Shown: positions 1 to 4,975 of the stretch, piece after piece | Layout of the letters: every line of letters starts with the position of its first letter | Position numbering within the stretch: the stretch's first letter is position 1 | NCBI GenBank assembly: GCA_023416175.1 | Contig: JAEZIE010000191.1 | Coordinates: 1 to 5,098 of the forward strand | DNA from: Bacillota bacterium | GTDB lineage: Bacteria; Bacillota; Clostridia; Christensenellales; CAG-138 | Direction: 5' to 3' | Length of the DNA: 5,098 nucleotides | Made by a program: the position numbers and the translations under genes | The notes under the pieces: generated by a model | Database searches by the model: none | Seen by the model: only the letters and a program-made list of their open reading frames with translations | Told to the model about the DNA's origin: nothing

Positions 1-45
1 CGTTTCACACCCTTGCCTTAAGAGCCTGCATGCAGCACTGAAATG

Positions 46-70
46 AAAAAGGCACAGGAAAACCTGTGCC
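46..70 (-). terminator. Intrinsic terminator of the small RNA, also likely serving sodC
   Basis: A perfect 8-bp GC-rich stem (GGCACAGG at 51-58 with CCTGTGCC at 63-70) encloses a 4-nt loop. Read on the minus strand it is followed by five U residues (A46-A50 on the plus strand). The opposite strand has no U-tract, so the direction is leftward. It closes the transcript that starts near 248. Since no other terminator lies between the sodC stop and here, it probably also ends sodC read-through transcripts. Confidence 0.85.
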
Positions 71-248
71 TACAAATACCAAAATAGAAACAAAGCGATT
101 GCTCTGATTTCCAGTATCAGTCTGCCGAGGAATTCTGTAAGGCCCATAGCAGAACAAGACGACAATAACCGTCCATCAATTCTGCAACGATCAATTATTC
201 GTAAGCCCTTACAGTACTACCGACAAACAGACACCACCTTTCTTTGAT
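46..248 (-). ncRNA. Candidate structured small RNA, about 200 nt, 6S-like architecture
   Basis: The stretch is bounded by a near-consensus promoter (255-283) and an intrinsic terminator (46-70), so it reads as an independent transcript of about 200 nt starting near 248. Nested complementary segments form one long irregular hairpin: CAAAG (246-242) with CTTTG (95-91), GTCTG (232-228) with CAGAC (124-120), CTGTAAGG (214-207) with CCTTACAG (142-135), GCAGAA (185-180) with TTCTGC (154-149), and GACG (173-170) with CGTC (161-158). Between the second and third helices lies an asymmetric bubble of 13 nt on one side and 10 nt on the other. A closing stem, a central bubble and a long terminal stem, at 160-200 nt, is the layout of bacterial 6S RNA, which binds the sigma-A RNA polymerase holoenzyme as a promoter mimic. 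I recognise the architecture, not a family-specific sequence. Alternatives are another regulatory RNA, a leader with attenuator for a gene beyond the left edge, or a short mRNA (ORF at 70-147). No SRP, tmRNA, RNase P or T-box signature is visible. Confidence 0.5.
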
Positions 249-254
249 GGGACC

Positions 255-283
255 ATTATAACCGTTTTAGAAATATTTGTCTA
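255..283 (-). promoter_or_regulatory. Strong sigma-A-type promoter of the small RNA
   Basis: On the minus strand TAGACA (283-278, five of six matches to TTGACA) is separated by exactly 17 bp from a perfect TATAAT (260-255). Initiation is expected near 248. It lies just after the sodC stop codon and points away from sodC, so it must drive something between here and the terminator at 46-70, or further left. A promoter this close to consensus is typical of abundant stable RNAs. Confidence 0.8.
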
Positions 284-297
284 TCCCTATACGCTTT

Positions 298-759
298 TTA
301 CCGGATAATGCCGCATGCAATACGAGCACCCGCGTTGCCCGCGGGCTGGGAAGTAAAATCGTCCGGACCGGCATGGATAATCAGCGCACGGCCGATTACT
401 TCCGGCACCGTAAAACGGTCCGTCACCACTGCTCCCCAGGCATAACCCTCGTTACCAAAAAGCGGCGGCAGGTCTCCCGCGTGATGCGGATGCTCGCAAT
501 TAGCGGGGTTGAAATGCCCCCCTGTATCCGCAAAGGGATCCTCTGCGGTACCGGTGCAGCTCGTTCCCTGGTGGATGTGCAGCGCATAGATGTGGGTATT
601 GCATTCTCCCGGCGTATACGGGAGGTTGAATACCTCCGTAATCACAAGTGTACCGCGCTCCACGGCATACAGCGTCGCTACGCCATGAAGTTGCGGGTAT
701 TCCGGCGCGCCGCGAATCTGCGCCTGCGCATAGGCGCGGGTATTGCGCCTTTCAAACAT
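298..759 (-). CDS. sodC: Cu/Zn superoxide dismutase family protein, apparently cytoplasmic
   Basis: The 153-residue protein should convert superoxide to hydrogen peroxide and oxygen with a copper/zinc centre. All expected ligands can be placed by family pattern: HIH at 61-63 and H129 (in IIHAGPDD) for copper, H82 (in GGHFNP) as the bridging ligand, and H90 or H92, H93 and D96 (in HAGD) for zinc. C68 and C149 (in ARIACG) match the conserved disulfide, and R146 the active-site arginine. Length agrees with the catalytic domain alone. There is no signal peptide or lipobox, although most described bacterial SodC enzymes are exported, so the protein is predicted to stay in the cytoplasm. The ATG at 759 was chosen because GGGAGTGG lies 4 nt upstream and the family similarity begins after it. 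An in-frame ATG at 864 would add 35 unrelated residues encoded by the hairpin and the end of the next gene. The Shine-Dalgarno lies inside the hairpin at 760-806. No terminator directly follows the stop. A catalytic role is likely from the intact ligands but unproven. Confidence 0.93.
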   Translation of the reverse strand: MFERRNTRAYAQAQIRGAPEYPQLHGVATLYAVERGTLVITEVFNLPYTPGECNTHIYALHIHQGTSCTGTAEDPFADTGGHFNPANCEHPHHAGDLPPLFGNEGYAWGAVVTDRFTVPEVIGRALIIHAGPDDFTSQPAGNAGARIACGIIR

Positions 760-806
760 AAAACCACTCCCTTCCCAATATCCATATGCACAGAGGGAGC
801 GGTTTT
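760..806 (-). terminator. Hairpin after the upstream regulator gene that also contains the sodC Shine-Dalgarno
   Basis: As minus-strand RNA, 806-794 pairs with 772-760 in a continuous 13-bp stem with one G-U wobble (800 with 766), around a 21-nt loop. It starts 17 nt after the stop of the regulator gene at 824-1966. The 3' arm carries GGGAGUGG, the sodC Shine-Dalgarno, and the sodC AUG follows the stem directly. The downstream sequence UUUUAUGUUUG is a modest U-tract, so the element may both terminate transcription and mask sodC translation on read-through mRNA. It is related in position, loop and arm sequence to the terminator at 2081-2131. Confidence 0.65.
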
Positions 807-823
807 TGTAGAAAATTTGTGTC

Positions 824-1966
824 TTATTCCGAAAGAGGTATCGTTTGCGTGTGCGCAATATCAAAGTTATCTATTACAGTAACGGCTAAATCCAGTTTGC
901 TGCTTTTGGGTACTGATATCTCGGAAGAAAACCGGGCAGAAAAGGTAACCTCGGTAAATTCGCTGTATTCACCGATAAGCCCACTCTCGATAAATACATC
1001 GTCGATCGGTATCTGCACCGTTTTAACTACCACGCCATCCGCCAACAACTCCACTTTGCCGGATATTGGCCAGCTCCAAAGTGAGTGTTCTACAGCATTA
1101 CTGCCTGGGGCATTGTTGACGGGTATCGTATGTACGCTGATTTCACCAGGCAATGTAAGCGCATTCCCCTGCCGGTTCACTTCGCCGTCATATACAGACC
1201 AAACCCGCAGTTGCAAGTTTTCCTTTAATCCTACTATCGTTTCCAAAAACTGCGTGTGTGCCTCTCCGTTCTGAACAAACGCGATACTCAGCCGCAAATC
1301 GTCAACAGCAGGCACTTCCAATGTGCAGGTAAATGCGTTGCCCGAATTAACTATACCGGGAACCTCTACGGTTTGTATGCCGTCTGCCGCTGCTGCAAAA
1401 ACTGCGGTTGTGCCCTGTTCATATACCTTAGGCGTCGCAGATATGTAGAGCGTCATGATGCCCGTCTTGGGATCATATCGCTCCAATTGATATGCATAGT
1501 GTGTAACAAGGCTGTTTTCGGCCCGCCATCCTGTCGAAGGCGCTGCATCGCGCCTGCTAAGCAAGGCCTCGTTTTTCAACACGGAAATCTGGCTAAAAAG
1601 CACCATCACTTGATCATTGAGTTCCGTTATGTGTGCCGCGCTGATCCATATGCCGATAGCCAGCCCCACAAAAAGGACTCCTGCCAAAACGAATGCGAGG
1701 TGGCAGGATCGCGTTATTCGCAGTAACTCCCGGTTCAATTTTCGTTCCACCTCAGCAGCTTTGCTTTCCTCCGCCATACCCATAAGCGCATTAAGCGGTA
1801 CCTGAAACAGTCTGCTAAGTGCAGCCAGGTTATCCGGAGTAGGCCGTGCGCTACCCGTTTCCCATCTTGAAACGCCCTCATTGGACACATGAAGCAACCG
1901 AGCAAGCTCGTCCTGTGAATAGCCTGCGGTTGTTCTCAGCTCTAATATCTTTTCAGATAACCCCAT
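824..1966 (-). CDS. Membrane-anchored XRE-type regulator with extracytoplasmic domain (left paralogue)
   Basis: The 380-residue protein has three parts. Residues 5-61 form a helix-turn-helix of the XRE/Cro type (YSQDELARLLHVSNEGVSRW around 16-35). A single hydrophobic span lies at about 89-111, with positively charged residues just before it (R83, R86), which predicts N-terminus in the cytoplasm and C-terminus outside. The remaining 270 or so residues start with a short heptad-like stretch (112-138), followed by a region rich in alternating hydrophobic and polar residues that suggests beta sandwiches. I recognise no known sensor or enzyme domain there. The layout fits a one-component regulator binding DNA from the membrane and sensing an external signal, but ligand and targets are unknown. 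It is a clear paralogue of the gene at 2146-3321, with the same ending (TVIDNFDI, then IPLSE), a shorter HTH-to-membrane linker and a changed recognition helix (SNEG instead of SRQA). The ATG at 1966 follows a run of seven G residues that ends in GGAG only 3 nt before the start, an unusually tight spacing. Confidence 0.88.
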   Translation of the reverse strand: MGLSEKILELRTTAGYSQDELARLLHVSNEGVSRWETGSARPTPDNLAALSRLFQVPLNALMGMAEESKAAEVERKLNRELLRITRSCHLAFVLAGVLFVGLAIGIWISAAHITELNDQVMVLFSQISVLKNEALLSRRDAAPSTGWRAENSLVTHYAYQLERYDPKTGIMTLYISATPKVYEQGTTAVFAAAADGIQTVEVPGIVNSGNAFTCTLEVPAVDDLRLSIAFVQNGEAHTQFLETIVGLKENLQLRVWSVYDGEVNRQGNALTLPGEISVHTIPVNNAPGSNAVEHSLWSWPISGKVELLADGVVVKTVQIPIDDVFIESGLIGEYSEFTEVTFSARFSSEISVPKSSKLDLAVTVIDNFDIAHTQTIPLSE

Positions 1967-1986
1967 ATGCTCCCCCCCATTCTATA

Positions 1987-2019
1987 CGTATCATAAACGA
2001 AAACAGGGAAATAGCACAA
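1987..2019 (-). promoter_or_regulatory. Possible promoter and operator of the left regulator gene
   Basis: On the minus strand TTGTGC (2019-2014) lies 18 bp from TATGAT (1995-1990), a weak but plausible sigma-A promoter. The -10 overlaps an 18-nt block conserved upstream of the right paralogue (CGTAT-N5-ACGAAAAC in plus-strand reading, 1987-2004) and an 8-bp palindrome, ATACGTAT (1984-1991). Conservation in non-coding DNA after duplication suggests a binding site, perhaps for the regulators themselves. This is inference, and the -35 match is poor. Confidence 0.35.
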
Positions 2020-2080
2020 TAATATCCTGACAAAACAATCCATAACATGGTTGCGGGTTAAGCGTTGCACAACACAAATA

Positions 2081-2131
2081 CAAGCGCCGCTCCCTGCCCA
2101 ATATGCATATGCGGGAAGGGAGCGGCGCTTG
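2081..2131 (-). terminator. Terminator-like hairpin after the right regulator gene
   Basis: The arms 2081-2099 and 2113-2131 pair over 19 positions with one mismatch (2096 against 2116) around a 13-nt loop. The stem is very GC-rich and begins 14 nt after the stop codon at 2146. The sequence leaving the stem on the minus strand (TATTTGTGTTG) is only moderately T-rich, so termination may be incomplete. It separates this gene from its left paralogue, whose own promoter region lies between 1967 and 2080. Confidence 0.8.
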
Positions 2132-2145
2132 TAGATGATTTGTTT

Positions 2146-3321
2146 TTATTCCGAAAGAGGTATCTCCTGCGTGTACTCAATATCAAAGTTATCTATTACG
2201 GTAATCAAAAGTTTTAATTCACTTCCTCTTGGTACCGAAATCTCGTTGGTAAATCGGGTATAGAAAGTGACCTGCCCAAATGGAGTAAAGCCATGTTCAG
2301 GATCTGCAGTATACATATCGTTGATGGGTATTTTCTCTGTAGCGACCACGGCGGCGTTTGATAGCAATTCCACCTTTCCGGAAATAGGGTAATTCCACGG
2401 ATCGCCTACAATATACTCACGGCTGCCGGGTGCAAAGTCTACTGCGGTGATATATGTTGCCACCTCGCCGGGCAGCGTAACGCTGTCCCCCGAACGTCGA
2501 ACGCTTCCATTGAACACAGACTGCACCTGCATTTGATAGCTGCCCTTCAACCCGGTAATCGTATCCAGCAGCTGATTGTGCGCTTCTCCATTCTGACTGA
2601 ATGCAACGCTCAGCCGCAGTTCATCAACTGCAGGAATTTGCATGGTGCAGCGAAATGTATTACCCGGTCCGGCAGTGCCCGGAGCCTCCATGGTTTCCAT
2701 ACCGCTTGCCGCCGCAGTAAACGCTGCGCTGATACCTTCTACATATACCTTAGGCGTCGCGGACATCGTCAGCGTCAGTAGACCCGTCTTGGGATCATAT
2801 TGTTCAACTTGATACGCAAAATCCGCAACCAGGCTGTTTTCTGCCTTCCAACTTGCAACCGCCGCACTTTGAACGTTGTTTTCAACAGTTGTCCAACTTC
2901 TGCTTTCCACCGCCGAAATCCGGGCGGAGAGTGCTGCCATTTGGTTGGCCAGTTCCGTTGCATGAGCCACATTTGTCCATATACTGATGATCAAAGCGAT
3001 AGAGAGTATCCCAGCAACTATCAATAAAAAATTGCTTTGGCGCTTAATCTCACGTAACGCCGCCTTATTGCCTTCTGCCGGTTCGTCTTTGGCCTTCTCT
3101 TCAGGGACAACCGCTTCGTTTTCCTGTGCCGTACCCGTAAGCGCATCGAGAGGTACCTGAAAGAGCTTACTCAGCTCAATGAGATTATCCAGCGTAGGGA
3201 GCGCTGCGCCAGATTCCCATTTTGATACCGCCTGCCGGGATACGTGCAACAGCTCCGCCAGCTTTTCCTGCGAGTATCCCGCACTCTTACGAAGCTCCAA
3301 TATCTTATCGGATAATTCCAT
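2146..3321 (-). CDS. Membrane-anchored XRE-type regulator with extracytoplasmic domain (right paralogue)
   Basis: The 391-residue protein starts with an XRE/Cro helix-turn-helix (residues 5-61, YSQEKLAELLHVSRQAVSKW around 16-35). An acidic, probably flexible linker (62-88) follows, then a basic patch (R90, K93, R94) and one membrane span at about 97-116. The C-terminal 270 or so residues are predicted outside the membrane. They begin with a helical stretch (118-142) and continue with beta-type alternation; I recognise no named domain. The single cysteine outside (C225) is conserved in the paralogue (C214). The HTH helix is close to the usual XRE consensus, so this is probably the more ancestral copy. 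The role inferred is a one-component transcription regulator responding to an extracellular or envelope signal. The start is well defined by GGAGG placed 5 nt before the ATG. It has its own upstream region after the purR terminator and its own downstream hairpin, so it appears monocistronic. Ligand and regulon cannot be read from the sequence; autoregulation or control of its neighbour is a guess. Confidence 0.9.
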   Translation of the reverse strand: MELSDKILELRKSAGYSQEKLAELLHVSRQAVSKWESGAALPTLDNLIELSKLFQVPLDALTGTAQENEAVVPEEKAKDEPAEGNKAALREIKRQSNFLLIVAGILSIALIISIWTNVAHATELANQMAALSARISAVESRSWTTVENNVQSAAVASWKAENSLVADFAYQVEQYDPKTGLLTLTMSATPKVYVEGISAAFTAAASGMETMEAPGTAGPGNTFRCTMQIPAVDELRLSVAFSQNGEAHNQLLDTITGLKGSYQMQVQSVFNGSVRRSGDSVTLPGEVATYITAVDFAPGSREYIVGDPWNYPISGKVELLSNAAVVATEKIPINDMYTADPEHGFTPFGQVTFYTRFTNEISVPRGSELKLLITVIDNFDIEYTQEIPLSE

Positions 3322-3365
3322 CTAATCCTCCGTTCCGGGTATGAAAATTCGTAGCCCATCCACTC

Positions 3366-3423
3366 CGTATGGTACACGAAAACGAAGGAAACCGCCACCA
3401 TATACCCGCTTTCATTTTGTCAA
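3366..3423 (-). promoter_or_regulatory. Possible promoter and operator region of the right regulator gene
   Basis: A perfect TTGACA (3423-3418, minus strand) is followed after a short 15-bp spacer by TATGGT (3402-3397), a usable but non-ideal promoter. Downstream, at 3366-3383, lies the CGTAT-N5-ACGAAAAC block shared with the left paralogue. The 9-mer GTACACGAA inside this region (3372-3380, plus reading) recurs at 3465-3473. The rest of the intergenic stretch (3424-3526) shows only a small inverted repeat, GCAC-TATAT-GTGC at 3436-3448, and no gene. Confidence 0.35.
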
Positions 3424-3526
3424 CCGGCGGTTGCGGCACTATATGTGCGGCATGTTCTTAGCATGTACACGAAGGAAGCGCTCCGTGCGTTGCGCGAATA
3501 CAGATGACCACATTGGAATGGATTGC

Positions 3527-3565
3527 TAAACAAAAAGAAAAGCCCCATCTCATCGTGAGATGGGG
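3527..3565 (-). terminator. Intrinsic terminator of purR
   Basis: A perfect 10-bp stem (CCCCATCTCA at 3543-3552 with TGAGATGGGG at 3556-3565) has a 3-nt loop. On the minus strand it is followed by CTTTTCTTTTTG. It lies 30 nt after the purR stop codon and cleanly ends the purR transcript before the regulator gene. Confidence 0.93.
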
Positions 3566-3595
3566 TTATCTGTTGGATTATGATTACGAAATCAA

Positions 3596-4423
3596 TCAGC
3601 CTTTCGCTGTCAGCCAATCCGCGGGACGGATATCCGCAAAGCCCGCTTCCTCATCCACGGTGCCCAATACCATCAGCGGCACATAGTCCTGCACGCGTTT
3701 GACACGGGGCTCCTGTGTGGTCACGATGACACCCGTGCCGCAGACCTGGACATTAAACTCCTGCATCATGGCGACCAGCGCCTTGGCGGTACCGCCGCCC
3801 TTCATGAAATCGTCGATGATGAGCGCTTTTTGCCCGGCGACCAGGCTGCGGCGCGGGAGGCTCATGGTCTGAACGCGCTTACTTGACGCGCTCATATAGT
3901 TAAGCGTTACGACCGAACCTTCGGAAATGCGGTTATCGCGCCGGGCGGTCACAAGCGGCTTGCCCAGAGCTTTTGCCACCATCAGGGAAATGGGAACGCC
4001 CATTGACTCCACCGTCACCACCACGTCCGGCTGGAGGCGGAAGAATTTCTTTGCGAATATTTCGCCCATACGCGTTAAGATCCTGGGGTCTGAAAACAGA
4101 TCCACCGTATACAAAAACCCGCCGGTCACGATGCGCTCCTTGACGGAAAGCTCCTTGCAAACGGAGAGTATGAATGCGGTATCCGCGGTATCCTCGTTAA
4201 AGGGATAGAAGCGCACGCCGCCCGCAGCGCCGTTCACACTTTCCACCACGCCAAGGCCATACTTGCCCAATACCGTACGGACAGTGGTAATATCCTCGCT
4301 CAGCGTAGATTTTGCGCAGCCGAACCACTCCACAAACTCGCGTAACGTAAACAGCCTGCCCGGCTCGCAGCTCAATGCCCGCGTGATCGCCGCCACGCGT
4401 TCGCTCCGTTTTAATTTTTCCAT
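3596..4423 (-). CDS. purR: Purine operon repressor PurR (Gram-positive type)
   Basis: The 275-residue protein matches the Bacillus-type PurR, close to its usual length of about 285. Residues 1-73 form the winged helix, with SERVAAITRAL at 7-17, a CAKSTLSEDI recognition region near 36-45 and the wing GAAGGVRF at 65-72. The rest is a type I phosphoribosyltransferase-like effector domain. Its PRPP-binding loop LIIDDFMKGGGTA (201-213) contains the adjacent acids D204 and D205, and RRDNRISEGS (161-170) and SSKRVQTMSLPRRS (180-193) are also typical of the family. Known members act as dimers that repress purine synthesis and transport genes at PurBox sites and release DNA when PRPP binds; they are not known as enzymes. 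The ATG at 4423 was chosen because GGAAGG lies 9 nt upstream. An ATG at 4432 directly abuts that Shine-Dalgarno and would add MTL. The gene has its own promoter with PurBox-like sites and its own terminator. Unlike in Bacillus subtilis, no yabJ follows. Confidence 0.96.
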   Translation of the reverse strand: MEKLKRSERVAAITRALSCEPGRLFTLREFVEWFGCAKSTLSEDITTVRTVLGKYGLGVVESVNGAAGGVRFYPFNEDTADTAFILSVCKELSVKERIVTGGFLYTVDLFSDPRILTRMGEIFAKKFFRLQPDVVVTVESMGVPISLMVAKALGKPLVTARRDNRISEGSVVTLNYMSASSKRVQTMSLPRRSLVAGQKALIIDDFMKGGGTAKALVAMMQEFNVQVCGTGVIVTTQEPRVKRVQDYVPLMVLGTVDEEAGFADIRPADWLTAKG

Positions 4424-4491
4424 CAATGTCATCCTTCCGGCAGTGTAAAATACATCAAGAACGCGTCAGCATCATTGCCGACTGCCCGTAT

Positions 4492-4520
4492 AGTATACCG
4501 AAAATTCCGCACATTGACAA
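4492..4520 (-). promoter_or_regulatory. purR promoter
   Basis: On the minus strand TTGTCA (4520-4515) lies exactly 17 bp from TATACT (4497-4492), five of six matches in each hexamer. Initiation is expected near 4485, giving a 5' untranslated region of about 60 nt before the purR ATG at 4423. A PurBox-like site overlaps the spacer and part of the -10, and a second lies upstream of the -35. Confidence 0.85.
4494..4506 (+). promoter_or_regulatory. PurBox-like site 1, over the purR -10 and spacer
   Basis: TATACCGAAAATT matches the published Bacillus PurBox consensus (AWWWCCGAACWWT) except at the first base and at the central C. It overlaps the -10 and spacer of the purR promoter, so a bound repressor would block polymerase. 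It is degenerate on its own and gains weight from the inverted second site at 4535-4547. Confidence 0.5.
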
Positions 4521-4534
4521 GTTTTTATTTCCAT

Positions 4535-4547
4535 AATGTTCGGCAAT
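4535..4547 (-). promoter_or_regulatory. PurBox-like site 2, upstream of the purR -35
   Basis: Read on the minus strand, ATTGCCGAACATT matches the PurBox consensus at all but one position (G at the fourth base), including the full CCGAAC core. It is inverted relative to site 1, as in known PurR operators. The gap between the two boxes is 28 bp. It lies just after the yhbY terminator. Confidence 0.65.
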
Positions 4548-4550
4548 ATA

Positions 4551-4586
4551 CAAAAAAGCGCCGATTCTTATCTTAGTTGCGGCGCT
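4551..4586 (-). terminator. Intrinsic terminator of yhbY
   Basis: On the minus strand AGCGCCG (4586-4580) pairs with CGGCGCT (4563-4557) around a 16-nt loop, followed by a run of six T (4557-4552). It starts about 40 nt after the yhbY stop and ends directly before the purR control region. Confidence 0.9.
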
Positions 4587-4625
4587 GTTTCATGGTGCTA
4601 TTCTGTTGTAAGTGCCTCCCGCCCG

Positions 4626-4922
4626 CTATTTCAGCAGCTCGATGCGCTTGTTTTCGCGGCTTTGGCGGTAGAACGTTACCTTTCTGCCAATACACTGCAC
4701 GATCTCGGCGCGCAAAGAAACCTTTAATGCTTCCGCCGCCTCATGTGCAGTGAGCGGAGCGGTTTCAAGCACCGTGATTTTGATGAGTTCCCGGGCTTCG
4801 AGCGCCAGGTTAAGCTGCTCGATACTCTCTTCCCCGATGCCGCCTTTGCCGATCTGGAATATGGGCTGCATGGTGTTCGCCATGGAGCGAAGCTGCGCCC
4901 TTTGCCTGCTGTTGAGTTCCAT
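4626..4922 (-). CDS. yhbY: YhbY family RNA-binding protein for ribosome assembly
   Basis: The 98-residue protein is a single CRS1/YhbY (CRM) domain of typical length. The diagnostic GxxG loop is seen as GKGGIG at 25-30, preceded by the usual LRSMANTMQPIFQIG; ELIKITVL (45-52) and IGRKVTFYR (78-86) are also family features. Members bind the large-subunit precursor rRNA and act in 50S assembly in the cytoplasm. The ATG at 4922 has GGGAGG 4-5 nt upstream. The longer frame starting at TTG 4934 would begin on top of that Shine-Dalgarno and is rejected. The upstream topoisomerase gene ends 53 nt before it with no hairpin in between, so co-transcription is likely, but I cannot exclude a promoter in that gap. 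In many Firmicutes this gene lies in other ribosome-related clusters, so the neighbour here is not informative about function. It is also called YqeI in Bacillus. Confidence 0.95.
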   Translation of the reverse strand: MELNSRQRAQLRSMANTMQPIFQIGKGGIGEESIEQLNLALEARELIKITVLETAPLTAHEAAEALKVSLRAEIVQCIGRKVTFYRQSRENKRIELLK

Positions 4923-4975
4923 TGTTCCTCCCAATCTTGTTACACGTATTTTAACCCGATTCAGCGAAATTAGCG

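Larger units (their letters stand above)
760..3391 (-). repeat. Tandem gene duplication: regulator units 760-2011 and 2081-3391
   Basis: Two adjacent direct copies are recognisable at DNA level at their ends as well as in the proteins. Near the stop codons, both share long stretches such as ATTCCGAAAGAGGTATC and AATATCAAAGTTATCTATTA (plus-strand reading) and a hairpin with similar loop (AATATNCATATGC). Upstream of the genes both carry CGTAT-N5-ACGAAAAC, at 1987-2004 and 3366-3383. Coding identity is interrupted by many substitutions and small indels, so the duplication is old. No insertion sequence or target-site duplication is visible at the edges. Confidence 0.8.

Noticed and set aside
117..176. 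Minus-strand 19-codon ORF (start MDGYCRLVLLW) in the small RNA region
   Set aside because: No ribosome binding site and no sign of a conserved peptide; it runs through predicted helices, which explain the sequence better.
198..248. T-box or other known riboswitch, because of AGGTGG near the 5' end
   Set aside because: The T-box sequence (TGGNACCGCG type) before the terminator is absent, and I recognise no other riboswitch core. An unknown leader for a gene beyond the left edge remains possible.
760..864. N-terminal extension of sodC to the ATG at 864
   Set aside because: The added residues come from the hairpin and the end of the preceding gene, show no family similarity or signal peptide, and a good Shine-Dalgarno points to 759.
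277..882. Plus-strand ORF of 201 codons
   Set aside because: It is antisense to sodC, whose metal ligands are intact; the translation resembles no family and it lacks a ribosome binding site.
786..1726. Plus-strand ORFs opposite the left regulator
   Set aside because: They are shadows of the HTH/membrane protein gene, with cysteine- and arginine-rich composition typical of antisense frames.
3424..3526. Possible gene or mobile-element remnant between purR and the right regulator
   Set aside because: Only short inverted and direct repeats are seen; no ORF with a ribosome binding site and no terminal repeats.
4424..4432. purR start at the ATG of 4432
   Set aside because: The Shine-Dalgarno GGAAGG touches this ATG with no spacing, while the ATG at 4423 has normal spacing and fits the family N-terminus.
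4923..4934. TTG start of yhbY at 4934
   Set aside because: The codons GGA GGA after the TTG are the Shine-Dalgarno itself; ATG at 4922 is correctly placed.
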